64,000 nt of DNA from Mucilaginibacter jinjuensis (GCF_028596025.1 NZ_CP117167.1:6093394-6157393); one strand, 5' to 3'; numbered from the stretch's first letter, positions 44,110 to 54,140 are shown. Program-made: numbers and translations. Notes: generated by a model not told the origin, from the letters alone.

Positions 44110-45546
44110 ATGGCCAAAAATTACTTTTATAATTTATTGCTTACACTGGCTAACCTGTTGTTTCCAATACTTAGCTTTCCTTATGTTTCGCGTGTTTTGG
44201 GGCCAGAGGGTATTGGCAGGGTGCAGTTTGTGTTTTCGTTCGCTTTATATTTTTCCATCATTGCCAGTATGGGTGTACCTATCTATGGCATGAAAGAAAT
44301 TGCCCGTTATAAAGATGATATTAAAGGGCGGTCGAAGGTTTTTTCAGAGTTGATCTCTATTCATGCCTTAACCTGCATCAGCCTCGCGCTGATATACCTG
44401 GTTGTTATTTTCACCATTCCTTATTTCAGGCTCAATAAGAATATGTACCTGGTTGCAACCTTACTTATATTGCTCGGCTTTACCGCCATAGAGTGGGTGT
44501 TTAGTGGTATGGAGCAGTTTAAATCCATTGCCTTGCGCTCGGTATTATTTAAACTTATCGGGCTTGGTTTATTGTACACCTTTATTAAAGATCGGGCCGA
44601 TTACCGCTTATACCTCTACATTATGATGTTCTCTTTTTTAGGGAACAATATATTAAGCTTGTTCCTCATCCGCAGTAAAATTAAACTCACATTTAAAGAT
44701 CTACAGCTACGTAAACATATCATGCCCCTGTTATTTATATTGGGCACCACACTGGCTGCAAGCATGTACACCGAAATGGATACCGTATTGCTCGGCTTTT
44801 TATCAAATGATAAAACAGTGGGGTTATATACTGCAGCTGTTAAACTCAGCAAAATTGCTATTCCATTTGTAACCTCAATGGGTGTTATACTAATGCCTAA
44901 AATAGCAAAGGATTTCGCCGATAAAAACTTTACACAAGTACAGGACACCTTAAATCAGACATTTAGGTTTTTGATGTTTTTTGCCATCCCTGTTGTTTTT
45001 GGATTGGCTTTACTGGCCCCCGAGTTTATTTCTCTTTTTTCGGGAAAGGAGTTTTTGCCGGCCACGCTGAGCATGCGCATCCTTTCTGTACTGCCGCTTA
45101 TTATTGGCCTGGGCCACATGTTTTTGTTTTTGATACTGGTACCCGCAGGCAAAAACAGGGAAATGTTTTTATGTGTACTTGGCGGTCTAATAACCAGCCT
45201 GATCCTCAATGTATTGTTAACGCCGTGTTTTCACGAGGTAGGCTCATCAATTGCCAATATCGGTTCAGAAGTTATGGTTACCGGGCTATACTTTTACTTT
45301 ATTAAAAAATATTTCACGTTTAAATACGAGTGGCCATTGGTTTTAAAATCGGTATTAAGCGCTTTAATATTTATCCCGGTTATATGGTTGGCACATTATA
45401 TGGCTTTACCGTTGATTTACACGCTCATTATTTCTATAGTGGGTTGCGCTTTAAGCTATATCGGTTTGCAGTTATTCATATTCCGCAATAATTTTGTGTT
45501 TAGTCTTCTCGATTTTGTGAAGGCAAAATTTTCTAAAGCAGAATAG
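44110..45546 (+). CDS. Polysaccharide flippase (Wzx / MATE-like, PF01943)
   Basis: The protein has 478 residues with about 12-14 membrane helices. The start LANLLFPILSFPYVSRVLGPEGIG is the classical signature of O-antigen/teichoic acid flippases. It is predicted to move lipid-linked sugar units across the inner membrane. The family-2 glycosyltransferase begins four bases after its stop, so they form an operon. A full polysaccharide locus is not present, so the pair may act with genes elsewhere. Confidence 0.92.
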   Translation: MAKNYFYNLLLTLANLLFPILSFPYVSRVLGPEGIGRVQFVFSFALYFSIIASMGVPIYGMKEIARYKDDIKGRSKVFSELISIHALTCISLALIYLVVIFTIPYFRLNKNMYLVATLLILLGFTAIEWVFSGMEQFKSIALRSVLFKLIGLGLLYTFIKDRADYRLYLYIMMFSFLGNNILSLFLIRSKIKLTFKDLQLRKHIMPLLFILGTTLAASMYTEMDTVLLGFLSNDKTVGLYTAAVKLSKIAIPFVTSMGVILMPKIAKDFADKNFTQVQDTLNQTFRFLMFFAIPVVFGLALLAPEFISLFSGKEFLPATLSMRILSVLPLIIGLGHMFLFLILVPAGKNREMFLCVLGGLITSLILNVLLTPCFHEVGSSIANIGSEVMVTGLYFYFIKKYFTFKYEWPLVLKSVLSALIFIPVIWLAHYMALPLIYTLIISIVGCALSYIGLQLFIFRNNFVFSLLDFVKAKFSKAE

Positions 45547-45549
45547 TTG

Positions 45550-46446
45550 ATGAAAATCTCTGTAGTTATGGCAACCTATAATGGCGAAAAATATTTGGAA
45601 CAGCAGATCCAATCTATCCTGAACCAAAGCCTACCCCCTTCCGAATTTATTGTGTGCGATGATTGCTCTACAGACGGAACCGTTGCCATACTCGAAAAAT
45701 ACGCACAACAGCATAAACTCCGTTATGTAGTAAATGATCATCAGCTTGGCTTGGTGGCCAATTTCAAAAAAGCAGTTGCGTTAGCAGATGATGCAAATTA
45801 TATTGCCCTGTCAGACCAGGACGATGAATGGTTGGTAGATAAGTTGGAAAAATCGGCAGCACTAATGCAGCAAATTGATGATCCTCAAATTCCCTGCATG
45901 GTTTACACAGATTTGATACTGGTTAACCAACATGATGAGGTATTGAACCCTTCTTTTCGTAATGAACGCGGGCAACATCACTACCAGCACAATCTGGAGA
46001 CCTTGTTTTTCAGCAACTTTGTTAACGGCTGTGCATCACTTATTAACCCGGAACTAAAACGCCGCTTTGCCGAAATTCCGGATGATGTTCTGCTAAATCA
46101 CGATGTGTGGATGGCCTTAACTGCGCTTACTTTCGGTAAAGCCGAATACCTCCCATTACCCCTCGTTAAATACCGTAAGCACGAAAATAACGTAAGCATA
46201 AGCGGTAATGTAAAACCCAAAAACAAATACCGAAGCGCTTTTAAAGAGCTATTGGTTTCGGTAAAAGGCAAAAAGGATTATCTCTCAGCCGAGTTTATAA
46301 CCACCCGTCGGTTTTATAATCGTTTTAGTAATGATATGACAGCTAATAAAAAGCAGGCCTTTAAAAACTTCTTAGCCTTACAACAAAAGCCTTATATCAT
46401 TAAAAAACTGGCCTACAGAAACACGTTGAAGAAATATAAATTCTAA
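45550..46446 (+). CDS. Family 2 glycosyltransferase
   Basis: The protein has 298 residues from the ATG at 45550. A TTG one codon earlier is not needed. The GT-A fold motifs are present: ISVVMATYNGEKYLEQQIQSIL at the start, VCDDCSTDGT, ALSDQDDEW (DxD-like) and NHDVWMA. It resembles rhamnosyl- or glucosyltransferases of O-antigen and exopolysaccharide synthesis. It is co-transcribed with the flippase. The sugar donor cannot be told from sequence. Confidence 0.92.
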   Translation: MKISVVMATYNGEKYLEQQIQSILNQSLPPSEFIVCDDCSTDGTVAILEKYAQQHKLRYVVNDHQLGLVANFKKAVALADDANYIALSDQDDEWLVDKLEKSAALMQQIDDPQIPCMVYTDLILVNQHDEVLNPSFRNERGQHHYQHNLETLFFSNFVNGCASLINPELKRRFAEIPDDVLLNHDVWMALTALTFGKAEYLPLPLVKYRKHENNVSISGNVKPKNKYRSAFKELLVSVKGKKDYLSAEFITTRRFYNRFSNDMTANKKQAFKNFLALQQKPYIIKKLAYRNTLKKYKF

Positions 46447-46869
46447 TTATAACATTTTTTTGCATTGGGCAATCAGGCCTGTCTCGTCATAAATAAACAG
46501 ATCTCCATTTTTGCCAACCATGTAAATTTCGTTCGGGCGGTCAACGCTGATGTATTTGTTCCCGCTTGCTTTTAATTGCGATGCGCCTGGTGCAATACGA
46601 GGGTTATCATCAATATCCAGTTTCTTTTCGGTAAAAGTAATTACCTGGATAAAGGTTTTTTTACCCTGGCTTACCAGTTCATAGGCAACCTGATCCCCTT
46701 TTTCGGTTTTAATTTCCTGATCTAACCAAACACCTATTAAATAGGTGCTATCTGTTTTTACAACTGTATCTTTTTTAACAGAAGCAGCCTCAGTTGTACT
46801 TGTATGTTGCTTGCACGATGCTATGGCTAGGCCAACAGCAACGGCCATTATGATAATTCCGTTCTTCAT
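46447..46869 (-). CDS. Small lipoprotein of unknown function
   Basis: The protein has 140 residues from the ATG at 46869, with an in-frame TTG-type start nine bases upstream less likely. A lipobox VGLAIASC (Cys about 19) and a Thr/Lys-rich linker precede a small beta-rich domain (STYLIGVWLDQE, TFIQVITFTEKKLDI, NEIYMVGKNGDLFIYDETG). It looks like a compact lipocalin or NlpE-like barrel, but I do not assign a family. It is convergent with the glycosyltransferase. Confidence 0.72.
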   Translation of the reverse strand: MKNGIIIMAVAVGLAIASCKQHTSTTEAASVKKDTVVKTDSTYLIGVWLDQEIKTEKGDQVAYELVSQGKKTFIQVITFTEKKLDIDDNPRIAPGASQLKASGNKYISVDRPNEIYMVGKNGDLFIYDETGLIAQCKKML

Positions 46870-46968
46870 AGCCTGCAAATATAGGCACTAACAATTAAGC
46901 TGATGGTCACAATTACCGCCATATCGAAAACGTTATAACAAAAATTAGTATTTTTATTTTTTCGATAC

Positions 46969-49900
46969 ATGTACCAAAGTGGCAATTACCATTTACTGAT
47001 AGAAAAAATAGATGTATTTATCCGCCGGTATTACATCAATAAATTGTTGCGCGGTATTATTTTCTGGGCGGCCGTTCTATTTACCGGTTACATTGTTGCA
47101 ACCCTCAGCGAGTACCTAGGCCACTTTACCACCTTTTTCCGGACGCTGATTTTTTACGGTTTCATTCTGTTAAACCTCATAATTATTGTGCGCCTGGTAT
47201 TGCCGCCGTTACTGGCTTATTTAAACCTGGGCAATACCATAACCCACCACCAGGCCGCCGAAATTATTGGCCGGCATTTTACAGAGGTACAGGATAAATT
47301 GTTGAACACGCTTCAGCTTAAAGTTTTGGCCGATGAAAATCCACTACACAGGCAGCTGATAGAAGCCAGCATCGACCAAAAAATAGAAACACTACGCCCG
47401 GTACGTTTCCCAACTGCGGTTGATTTGCATGAAAATGTGAAACAACTGAAATGGGTACTGGCTCCGGCAGCGTTAATCCTTATCCTGGCACTGGTTGCCC
47501 CAGCAATTTTAACTGAAGGCACTCGCAGGCTCATTAAGCATAACGAATACTTTGCGCCTGTTGCTCCTTTCAAATTCGTGGTATTAAATAATAAGCTTTC
47601 TGCCACACAGGGCGAAGATTTTAAGCTGCAACTTAAATTAACCGGGGATCAATTACCTTCGTCTGTTTACATAGAAACAGACGATCATACTTTTAAACTC
47701 GATAAACAAAGCATCAGTAGTTTTAGCTATCAGTTTACCAATCTGCAACATAGCACCACATTTCACTTAAGCGGCGGCGGTTATAGTTCTGATAAATATC
47801 AAATCATTATCAATGCGCGGCCATCGCTTTTACATTTTGATGCTGCTCTTACCTACCCTGCTTACCTACATAAACAAAATGAAGTAATTAGCAATGCCGG
47901 AGATTTAACCATCCCGACAGGTACCATAGTAAACTGGAAACTTCATACCCAACATGCCGACGCTTTACTTTTTGCGGTGAATGGCAATGTGCATCAGCTT
48001 AAACCTTCGGCAAATGATGTATTTACTTATAGCGAGCGGATTTTAAAACCTTCCGCCTATTCACTGAAACCCATTAATGAACAGGTGAGTAAGTCAGATT
48101 CTACCGGTTACCATATCAATGTTATTGCCGACGAAGCACCGGTTATCACCACTACCGAAAAACAGGATTCGGTAAGCATGAAAGCCTTATACTTCAATGG
48201 AAAAATTCAGGACGATCATGGCTTTAGTTCATTACGTTTTCATTATACCGTAAAATCGGCAGATCAAAACAGTAAGGTTGTTTCCTATTCGCAGTCCGTT
48301 AAGGCCGATTTAAGTCATACACAATCAGACTTTTTTTACTTCTGGAATTTAAAGGATCTGAAAGCCAAACCAGGCGATCATATCAACTATTATTGTGAAG
48401 TAGCTGATAATGACGCAGTAGCAGGTCCAAAATCGGCGCGCACACCAGAGAAAGAGTTGGATATGCCAACCGAACAGCAAATTGCCAATGAGTTGAACAA
48501 CGGCACGCAACAGGTTAAGCAAAAAATGGAATCGGCAGCTAAACTGGCAGCGCAATTGGAGCGCGAGGCGCAGCGCTTAAACCAAAACCTGTTAAATAAA
48601 TCATCCCTCACTTTTGATGAGAAGAAACAGGTAGAAGATCTCCTCCAAAAAAGAAAAGATCTGAATGATTTAGTAAAAGAGGTGCAGGACGAGAATAAGA
48701 AGAACCTGTATAATCGCCAGCAAAATCAGCAGCAGAGCCAGCAGGTAACCGAGATGCAGAACCAGATGGATAAGTTGCTGCAAAACCTGCTCGACCCAAA
48801 AACCCAGCAAATGCTGCAAGCTTTACAAGAGATGCTGCAACAGCAACAAAAAGATGGCACCCGCGAACAGCTTTCGCAAATGCAGAACGATAATAAATCT
48901 CTGAAAAAAGAGCTTGACCGGATGCTGGAACTCTATAAAAAAATGGAGTTCGATCAGAAACTGAACCAAAATATTAACCAGTTGAACCAACTGGCCGATC
49001 AACAACAAAAGCTTGCTGACCAGGCACAACAGCAGGGGGCCAACAAACAAGATTTACTGCAACAACAGCAAAAAGTTAAGCAGGATTTTCAGGATATAAA
49101 AAAATCTTTGGATGACCTTAAAAAATCAGCCGAACAAATAGAAAATCAGCCTAAATTAGATGACCCAAAAAAGGATGCTGACCAAATAGATCAGCAGATG
49201 GATAAAAGCTCGGATGAGCTAAACAAAAATAACATGCAAAAAGCGGCCAAATCGCAAAAAGACGCGGCGCAGCAAATGCAGCAATTAAGTAAAAAACTAA
49301 AACAGGATAACGAAGAGCAAGAGGGCGAAGAAACAAATTTAAGTGCACAGCAATTGCGCGAGTTACTTAAAAATCTGGTAAACAGTTCATTCGATCAGGA
49401 AAAATTGATGCAAACGTTCAGGTCAACCAGCGCATCAGACCCTAATTATGTCACCCTTTCGCAACAACAAAAAGATATAAAAGACAATTTAAAAACAGCC
49501 GAAGACAGCCTTTATTCATTAAGCAAGCGGGTTCCGCAAATACAATCAACAGTAAATGAAGAAATTAGCTCTATTAATGATCATATTAATAAAGCAATTG
49601 ATAATTTAGGGGACCGAAGAACGGCAGAAGCTAACAAGAACCAGCAGTATGCCATGACTTCGATGAACAACTTGGCACTAATGTTGAATGAAGTCCTCGA
49701 CCAATTGCAAAACGCGATGAAAAATGCAAAAGGTGGCAAGGGGAAGTCAAAGCAAAGTTTGCAGCAGTTAAGCCAGATGCAGCAGCAATTGAATAATAAT
49801 ATGCAGAAAATGCGTGATCAATTGCAGCAGGGAAACCCGGGACAAAGCCAGCAGCAAAGCCAAAGCGAGCAACTGGCACGTATGGCCCGGCAACAGCAAA

Positions 49901-50289
49901 TGATTAGGCAGGCGGTTGAACAGTACAACAGAAATGAACTAAAAGACGGGAAAAACGGTACAGGAAATTTGGATAAAATTGCAAAACAAATGGAACAAAC
50001 CGAAAATGATCTCGTAAACAGACGTATTAGTGAGGAATCACTGAAAAGGCAACAGCAGATCCAGACCCGGTTACTTGAGGCAGAGAAGGCAGAACAGGAA
50101 CGTGAGCAGGATAAGCAACGACAAAGTACGGCGGGTAAAGATATACCTCCCGGCTATATAAAGGCGTTGCAGAACTATCAGCAGCTAAAAGTAAAGCAAA
50201 CAGAACAGTTGAAAACTGTATCTCCGGACCTGAACCTGTACTATAAACAAAAAGTTAAAAAATATTTTGACCAATTAAATGGTAAATAG
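46969..50289 (+). CDS. DUF4175 family membrane protein with long Gln-rich coiled coil
   Basis: The protein has 1106 residues. Two membrane helices lie at about 25-90 and one at about 165-185. A beta-rich extracytoplasmic part follows (about 195-495). From about 500 to 1080 it is coiled coil, dominated by Gln, Lys, Asp and Leu with many QQ/QQQ runs. This is the DUF4175 layout found in Bacteroidota and some Proteobacteria. The function is unknown; an envelope structural role is plausible. It heads an overlapping unit with the HATPase gene and ybeY. Confidence 0.9.
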   Translation: MYQSGNYHLLIEKIDVFIRRYYINKLLRGIIFWAAVLFTGYIVATLSEYLGHFTTFFRTLIFYGFILLNLIIIVRLVLPPLLAYLNLGNTITHHQAAEIIGRHFTEVQDKLLNTLQLKVLADENPLHRQLIEASIDQKIETLRPVRFPTAVDLHENVKQLKWVLAPAALILILALVAPAILTEGTRRLIKHNEYFAPVAPFKFVVLNNKLSATQGEDFKLQLKLTGDQLPSSVYIETDDHTFKLDKQSISSFSYQFTNLQHSTTFHLSGGGYSSDKYQIIINARPSLLHFDAALTYPAYLHKQNEVISNAGDLTIPTGTIVNWKLHTQHADALLFAVNGNVHQLKPSANDVFTYSERILKPSAYSLKPINEQVSKSDSTGYHINVIADEAPVITTTEKQDSVSMKALYFNGKIQDDHGFSSLRFHYTVKSADQNSKVVSYSQSVKADLSHTQSDFFYFWNLKDLKAKPGDHINYYCEVADNDAVAGPKSARTPEKELDMPTEQQIANELNNGTQQVKQKMESAAKLAAQLEREAQRLNQNLLNKSSLTFDEKKQVEDLLQKRKDLNDLVKEVQDENKKNLYNRQQNQQQSQQVTEMQNQMDKLLQNLLDPKTQQMLQALQEMLQQQQKDGTREQLSQMQNDNKSLKKELDRMLELYKKMEFDQKLNQNINQLNQLADQQQKLADQAQQQGANKQDLLQQQQKVKQDFQDIKKSLDDLKKSAEQIENQPKLDDPKKDADQIDQQMDKSSDELNKNNMQKAAKSQKDAAQQMQQLSKKLKQDNEEQEGEETNLSAQQLRELLKNLVNSSFDQEKLMQTFRSTSASDPNYVTLSQQQKDIKDNLKTAEDSLYSLSKRVPQIQSTVNEEISSINDHINKAIDNLGDRRTAEANKNQQYAMTSMNNLALMLNEVLDQLQNAMKNAKGGKGKSKQSLQQLSQMQQQLNNNMQKMRDQLQQGNPGQSQQQSQSEQLARMARQQQMIRQAVEQYNRNELKDGKNGTGNLDKIAKQMEQTENDLVNRRISEESLKRQQQIQTRLLEAEKAEQEREQDKQRQSTAGKDIPPGYIKALQNYQQLKVKQTEQLKTVSPDLNLYYKQKVKKYFDQLNGK

Positions 50290-50713
50290 TATGCAAGAGG
50301 CCAATATTGGAGCCACGAAACTTTATACTTTACAGCTTCCATCGAAACCTGAAAGTATAGTTGAACTGGAAAATTTGATTGAAGATATCGCAGATACTTA
50401 TCAAATAAGTGATGATACCTTTGCCAATATGATGACCTGTTTAAATGAGGTGGTAATGAATGCCATTGTACATGGCAACAAGATGGATGAGAACAAAAAG
50501 GTAATTGTAAACGCCGAGATAGACCACAAACGTATTATGTGGACCATTACCGACGAGGGAGATGGCTTTGATTATAATAACCTGCCCGACCCTACCGCCG
50601 AGGAGAATTTAGAAAACCTAACCGGCCGTGGCGTTTTTATTGTTAAACAATTATCAGATCAGTGTATCTTTAACGCCTCGGGAAACGAGGTTGAATTACA
50701 CTTTAAGATATAA
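50279..50713 (+). CDS. ATP-binding regulator of the RsbW/SpoIIAB type
   Basis: The protein has 144 residues, a single HATPase_c_2 domain: the N box CLNEVVMNAIVHGNK, the G1 motif ITDEGDGFDY, and the G2 motif GRGVFIVKQLSD. This is the family of anti-sigma-factor serine kinases, but no sigma factor or anti-anti-sigma gene is adjacent. An ATG at 50279 overlaps the DUF4175 stop by 11 bases; the ATG at 50291 is an alternative that removes four residues. It overlaps ybeY by one base. Confidence 0.88.
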   Translation: MVNSMQEANIGATKLYTLQLPSKPESIVELENLIEDIADTYQISDDTFANMMTCLNEVVMNAIVHGNKMDENKKVIVNAEIDHKRIMWTITDEGDGFDYNNLPDPTAEENLENLTGRGVFIVKQLSDQCIFNASGNEVELHFKI

Positions 50714-51138
50714 TGCCCGCAATAAATTTTTTTCAGGAAGAGGTTAGCTTTACATTAAAAGATAAGCTGAAGCTAAAAAAGTGGATTAAAGAAACTATTG
50801 AGGCCGAAGGCTACAAACTGCAAGAACTTAACTACATCTTTTGCTCGGACGAGTATTTGCTGCAAATGAACCAGCAATACCTTGATCATGATACACTTAC
50901 CGATATTATAACTTTCGATAATTCTGAAACGCCAGGTAAAATTGTAGGCGATATATTTATTTCTATTGAACGCATTAGAGAAAACGCGGAGAAGTTTAAT
51001 GTAACAGAAACCCGCGAGCTACAGCGCGTTATTATTCATGGCACTTTACACCTGCTGGGCTACCCAGATAAAAAGCCTGCCGAAAAAAAGGTGATGACAG
51101 AAAAAGAAGACTTTTATCTGAATAATATTACTTTTTAA
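50713..51138 (+). CDS. ybeY: rRNA maturation RNase YbeY
   Basis: The protein has 141 residues. The zinc motif reads HGTLHLLGYPDKK. The first two His ligands are present, but the third position of the usual HGxLHLxGYDH is changed, with Asp as the likely ligand, as in other Bacteroidota proteins. The stretch LTDIITFDN fits the usual LTDVLSFP segment. YbeY acts in 16S rRNA 3' end processing and ribosome quality control. Its ATG overlaps the stop of the HATPase gene (TAATG). Confidence 0.93.
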   Translation: MPAINFFQEEVSFTLKDKLKLKKWIKETIEAEGYKLQELNYIFCSDEYLLQMNQQYLDHDTLTDIITFDNSETPGKIVGDIFISIERIRENAEKFNVTETRELQRVIIHGTLHLLGYPDKKPAEKKVMTEKEDFYLNNITF

Positions 51139-51195
51139 ATAGTTTACTTTGTATTAGTAAAACACTAATACCCAACAAACCAACTATTAAAAACT

Positions 51196-51708
51196 ATGAA
51201 AACATTAGCACTATTTCTAGGCTTGCTATTTTTTGCTGCCCCAACTTCGGTTTACACATTTAAATTGAAAAGCATTGATGGCGGTGCGCTTTCACTGGCC
51301 AAATATCGCGGCAAAAAAATCCTGATCGTAAATACTGCCTCTAAATGCGGCTTTACTAAACAGTACAAAGATCTGGAAACACTTTCTGAGCAATACAAAG
51401 ACAAATTAGTAGTAGTCGGTTTCCCGGCTAATAACTTTGGTGGTCAAGAGCCTGGTACAGAGCAAGATATTAAAACGTTTTGCCATGATAATTTTAACGT
51501 AACTTTCCCGATGAGCGGTAAGGTTAGTGTTTTAGGTTTAGATATTGATCCGTTATTTCAATACTTAACCACCGCACCAAACCCTGATTTTACAGGTGAT
51601 ATTAAATGGAACTTCGAGAAATTTTTGATCGACGAAAATGGTAAACTAATTCACCGTTACCGCTCGCAAACTACTCCGCTTGATCCAAGCATCACCAAAG
51701 CATTATAA
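51196..51708 (+). CDS. Secreted glutathione peroxidase family protein
   Basis: The protein has 170 residues with an N-terminal hydrophobic signal (LALFLGLLFFAAPTSV). The peroxidatic Cys lies in NTASKCGFTKQY, and KWNFEKFLID supplies the conserved Trp and Asn. The second motif reads FPANNFGGQEPG, where the usual Cys of FPCNQF is Ala, so a resolving Cys would have to come from elsewhere (a Cys is present in KTFCHDNF). It is predicted to reduce peroxides in the periplasm with thioredoxin-like donors. Confidence 0.9.
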   Translation: MKTLALFLGLLFFAAPTSVYTFKLKSIDGGALSLAKYRGKKILIVNTASKCGFTKQYKDLETLSEQYKDKLVVVGFPANNFGGQEPGTEQDIKTFCHDNFNVTFPMSGKVSVLGLDIDPLFQYLTTAPNPDFTGDIKWNFEKFLIDENGKLIHRYRSQTTPLDPSITKAL

Positions 51709-51730
51709 TATGCTGCTTTTAATCGCAACA

Positions 51731-51760
51731 AAAAAGGACGCCTGAGTGGGCGTCCTTTTT
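51731..51760. terminator. Bidirectional terminator between the glutathione peroxidase and MlaD-like genes
   Basis: AAAAAGGACGCC and GGCGTCCTTTTT form a perfect 12-bp stem around a 6-base loop, with T runs on both strands between two convergent genes. Confidence 0.9.
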
Positions 51761-51769
51761 TGTTTAGTG

Positions 51770-52573
51770 CTATTGTTGGTTGGCTTTATCCTTTTCTTTC
51801 TGTGCCTTAATAGCTGCGTCTGCTTTTTTGGTAGAATCCCTTTTAGCCTGCTTTTGCACTTTTTTAAGCGAATCCTGTTTTGCCTTTTCCTTCTTTTTAA
51901 AAAACCCTCTTAACAAGAAGTTATTTTGAGCTGCCTTTAAATCCTCATGCAGCGTAACAGTACTCGCATTTACGTTTTTAACCGTCTTATGGGCATCTTC
52001 AATGGTACCTTCCATATCGCGGGCCATTTTATCGTTATGTAATAAGCGGCCCAATGTACCCTTGCCCTGGTTTACATCTTCAAATATGCCGCTTAAGCTA
52101 CCTGATATTTTTTCGGCATTATCAGCGACCCTGGTCAGTTTAGCGATGATCTTGTCTACATCAACCGGGTTAACAGCAGTTAATTGGCCGCCATCATTAA
52201 TTATTTCGTGGCTGGCTATCCCGCCCGGGCTAATAACAATCAATTTATCGCCCATTAATCCATCGCTGCCTATGCTCAATTTAGCATCTTTTTTAATGAA
52301 TTTTTTAACGTTGTTGTTCAGAGTTAAATCTACCTTAACGGTACTGTCTGATACAATGTTAATGTCTTGTACCACACCAACATTTATACCGGCAAAACGT
52401 ACGTTGTTGCCAACCATTAAACCGTTCACGTTTTTAAAGGTTCCGTTAACTTTAAAGGTTGAACTGAACATGCTCTTCTGATTCCCGATCAGAAATATGG
52501 CTAAAAACAGTACAACAAGCCCAATCACTACAAACAGGCCTATTTTTATTTTCTGGGAAGATGTGGTTCTCAT
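51770..52573 (-). CDS. MlaD/MCE family lipid-binding protein
   Basis: The protein has 267 residues. An N-terminal membrane helix (about 10-31) is followed by one MCE domain (about 36-115, NGTFKNVNGLMVGNNVRFAGINVG), then a helical region and a Lys-rich tail (about 215-267). MCE proteins form hexameric channels for lipids in the periplasm. It overlaps the ATP-binding subunit gene by four bases and is the third gene of a permease-ATPase-MCE operon for phospholipid transport and outer-membrane maintenance. Confidence 0.92.
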   Translation of the reverse strand: MRTTSSQKIKIGLFVVIGLVVLFLAIFLIGNQKSMFSSTFKVNGTFKNVNGLMVGNNVRFAGINVGVVQDINIVSDSTVKVDLTLNNNVKKFIKKDAKLSIGSDGLMGDKLIVISPGGIASHEIINDGGQLTAVNPVDVDKIIAKLTRVADNAEKISGSLSGIFEDVNQGKGTLGRLLHNDKMARDMEGTIEDAHKTVKNVNASTVTLHEDLKAAQNNFLLRGFFKKKEKAKQDSLKKVQKQAKRDSTKKADAAIKAQKEKDKANQQ

Positions 52574-53361
52574 ATCGTATCGCTAAAAAAAGATTTTACT
52601 AATTCATTATCACTTTTCTGAAGTTCTTCAAACGTGCCTTCAGCTATGTATACACCATCTTCCATTATCACAATATGGTCTGCAGTTATTTTGGCGCATT
52701 CCATATCGTGGGTAATAATGATGGACGATGTTTTATATTTCTTCTGTACTTTCAATATCAGCTCGCTAATCTCTCGCGAGGTTATGGGGTCGAGACCTGT
52801 TGTAGGCTCATCATACAGCATAATCTCCGGGTTTACCACCAGTGTCCGTGCCAAACCAATTCTTTTGCGCATCCCGCCCGATAGGTCAGACGGCATTTTA
52901 TCGCCTGCATCAGGCAATCCTACGCCTTCTAAGGCTTCTTTTATGCGTTTATCTATATCTGCCTGGTCTTTGAGCTTTAAAACCCTTGTAAGTGGAAATT
53001 CGAGGTTTTCTTTAACCGTCATAGAGTCATATAGCGCTGCACCCTGGAAAAGGAAGCCTATCTTTGTCCGTAGTTCTTTCAGCTCTTTATCATTAAGCTC
53101 GGGCACTTCCTTACCGAATACTTTTACGGAGCCGCCATCCGGTATCAGCATCCCTACAATACATTGTATGGTAACAGATTTACCCTCGCCAGACCGGCCC
53201 AGTACAACCAGGTTTTCGCTCTTACGCACCAACAGGTTAATATCTGTAAGTACCTTTTTATCACCGAATGATTTCTGCAGGTCTGTAATCTCAATTACAA
53301 TCTCGCCTTTAGCATCGCGGTTTAGGTCGTCGTTTTCAATATGGTCTTTTTCTTTTTCCAT
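52570..53361 (-). CDS. Mla-type ABC transporter ATP-binding protein
   Basis: The protein has 263 residues. The Walker A motif is GRSGEGKSV, with Ser-Val where Ser-Thr is usual; this is typical of Bacteroidota members. The signature is LSGGMRKRIGLARTL, and Walker B is IMLYDEPTTGLDP, followed by THDM. It energises the lipid transporter with the MlaE-like permease upstream. Its ATG overlaps the permease stop by one base. Confidence 0.93.
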   Translation of the reverse strand: MEKEKDHIENDDLNRDAKGEIVIEITDLQKSFGDKKVLTDINLLVRKSENLVVLGRSGEGKSVTIQCIVGMLIPDGGSVKVFGKEVPELNDKELKELRTKIGFLFQGAALYDSMTVKENLEFPLTRVLKLKDQADIDKRIKEALEGVGLPDAGDKMPSDLSGGMRKRIGLARTLVVNPEIMLYDEPTTGLDPITSREISELILKVQKKYKTSSIIITHDMECAKITADHIVIMEDGVYIAEGTFEELQKSDNELVKSFFSDTI

Positions 53362-54140
53362 TACTTGCTATAAAATAAAATGGTGCTGATCTGTACCACA
53401 ATCATGTCAATAAAAAAGATCCATAACGATGCCGTAACTACTGCCGAATTTGCTGCAATACCAACACTCTCAGTCCCCTTGTTGGAGTTATAACCTTTAT
53501 AACAGCCCACAAAGCCAATAGCAAAGCCGAAGAATACGCTTTTAATCAGAGCAGGTAAAAAGTCGGTAAAATCTAAGGCCGCTATACATTTATTGAAATA
53601 GAGGAAAAAACTCATTTTATCGGTAAGTGTAACCGCCAGGTAGCCGCCCAGTAAGCCAATAACATCGCCCATTAATGATAATAGCGGCACCATTAAGCTC
53701 GTAGCCAGTATGCGTGTAACTACCAGGTATTGCATGGGGTTGGCGCCCGATACGTCCATGGCATCTATTTGCTCGGTTACCTTCATGCTGCCCAGCTCGG
53801 CACCAATACTCGATGCTATTTTACCGGCACAGATTATAGCCGTAATTACCGGGCCTATTTCCCTTATGAATGATACCGATAAAGTTTTAGGCAACATACT
53901 TGCCGCACCAAATGATACCATGGTAGGCCTTAGCTGTAATATGAGTACCAGCCCCATAATAAATGAGGTAATGCCCACCAATGCAAATGAGCGGTAACCG
54001 ATCTCATAACACTGCCGTACAAACTCCGACCATTCGAAGCCCCCGGAAAATATATTTCTCAAAAATCCCGTAAAAAAAACGCCCTGGTCTCCTACCGAGT
54101 CCAGCCATCTTTTCCATGCGGGTAATACTTGTTCTGCCAT
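53361..54140 (-). CDS. MlaE family ABC transporter permease
   Basis: The protein has 259 residues with about five or six membrane helices. The conserved cytoplasmic segment GAELGSMKVTEQIDAMDVSGANPMQYLVVTR is the coupling helix region of MlaE permeases. It is the first gene of the three-gene lipid transport operon, and is divergent from the NAD(P)-binding protein gene. Confidence 0.94.
   Translation of the reverse strand: MAEQVLPAWKRWLDSVGDQGVFFTGFLRNIFSGGFEWSEFVRQCYEIGYRSFALVGITSFIMGLVLILQLRPTMVSFGAASMLPKTLSVSFIREIGPVITAIICAGKIASSIGAELGSMKVTEQIDAMDVSGANPMQYLVVTRILATSLMVPLLSLMGDVIGLLGGYLAVTLTDKMSFFLYFNKCIAALDFTDFLPALIKSVFFGFAIGFVGCYKGYNSNKGTESVGIAANSAVVTASLWIFFIDMIVVQISTILFYSK

Noticed and set aside
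52634..53389. 251-codon plus-strand frame opposite the Mla ATPase
   Set aside because: It is antisense to a gene with full ABC motifs; the frame is long only because of codon composition.
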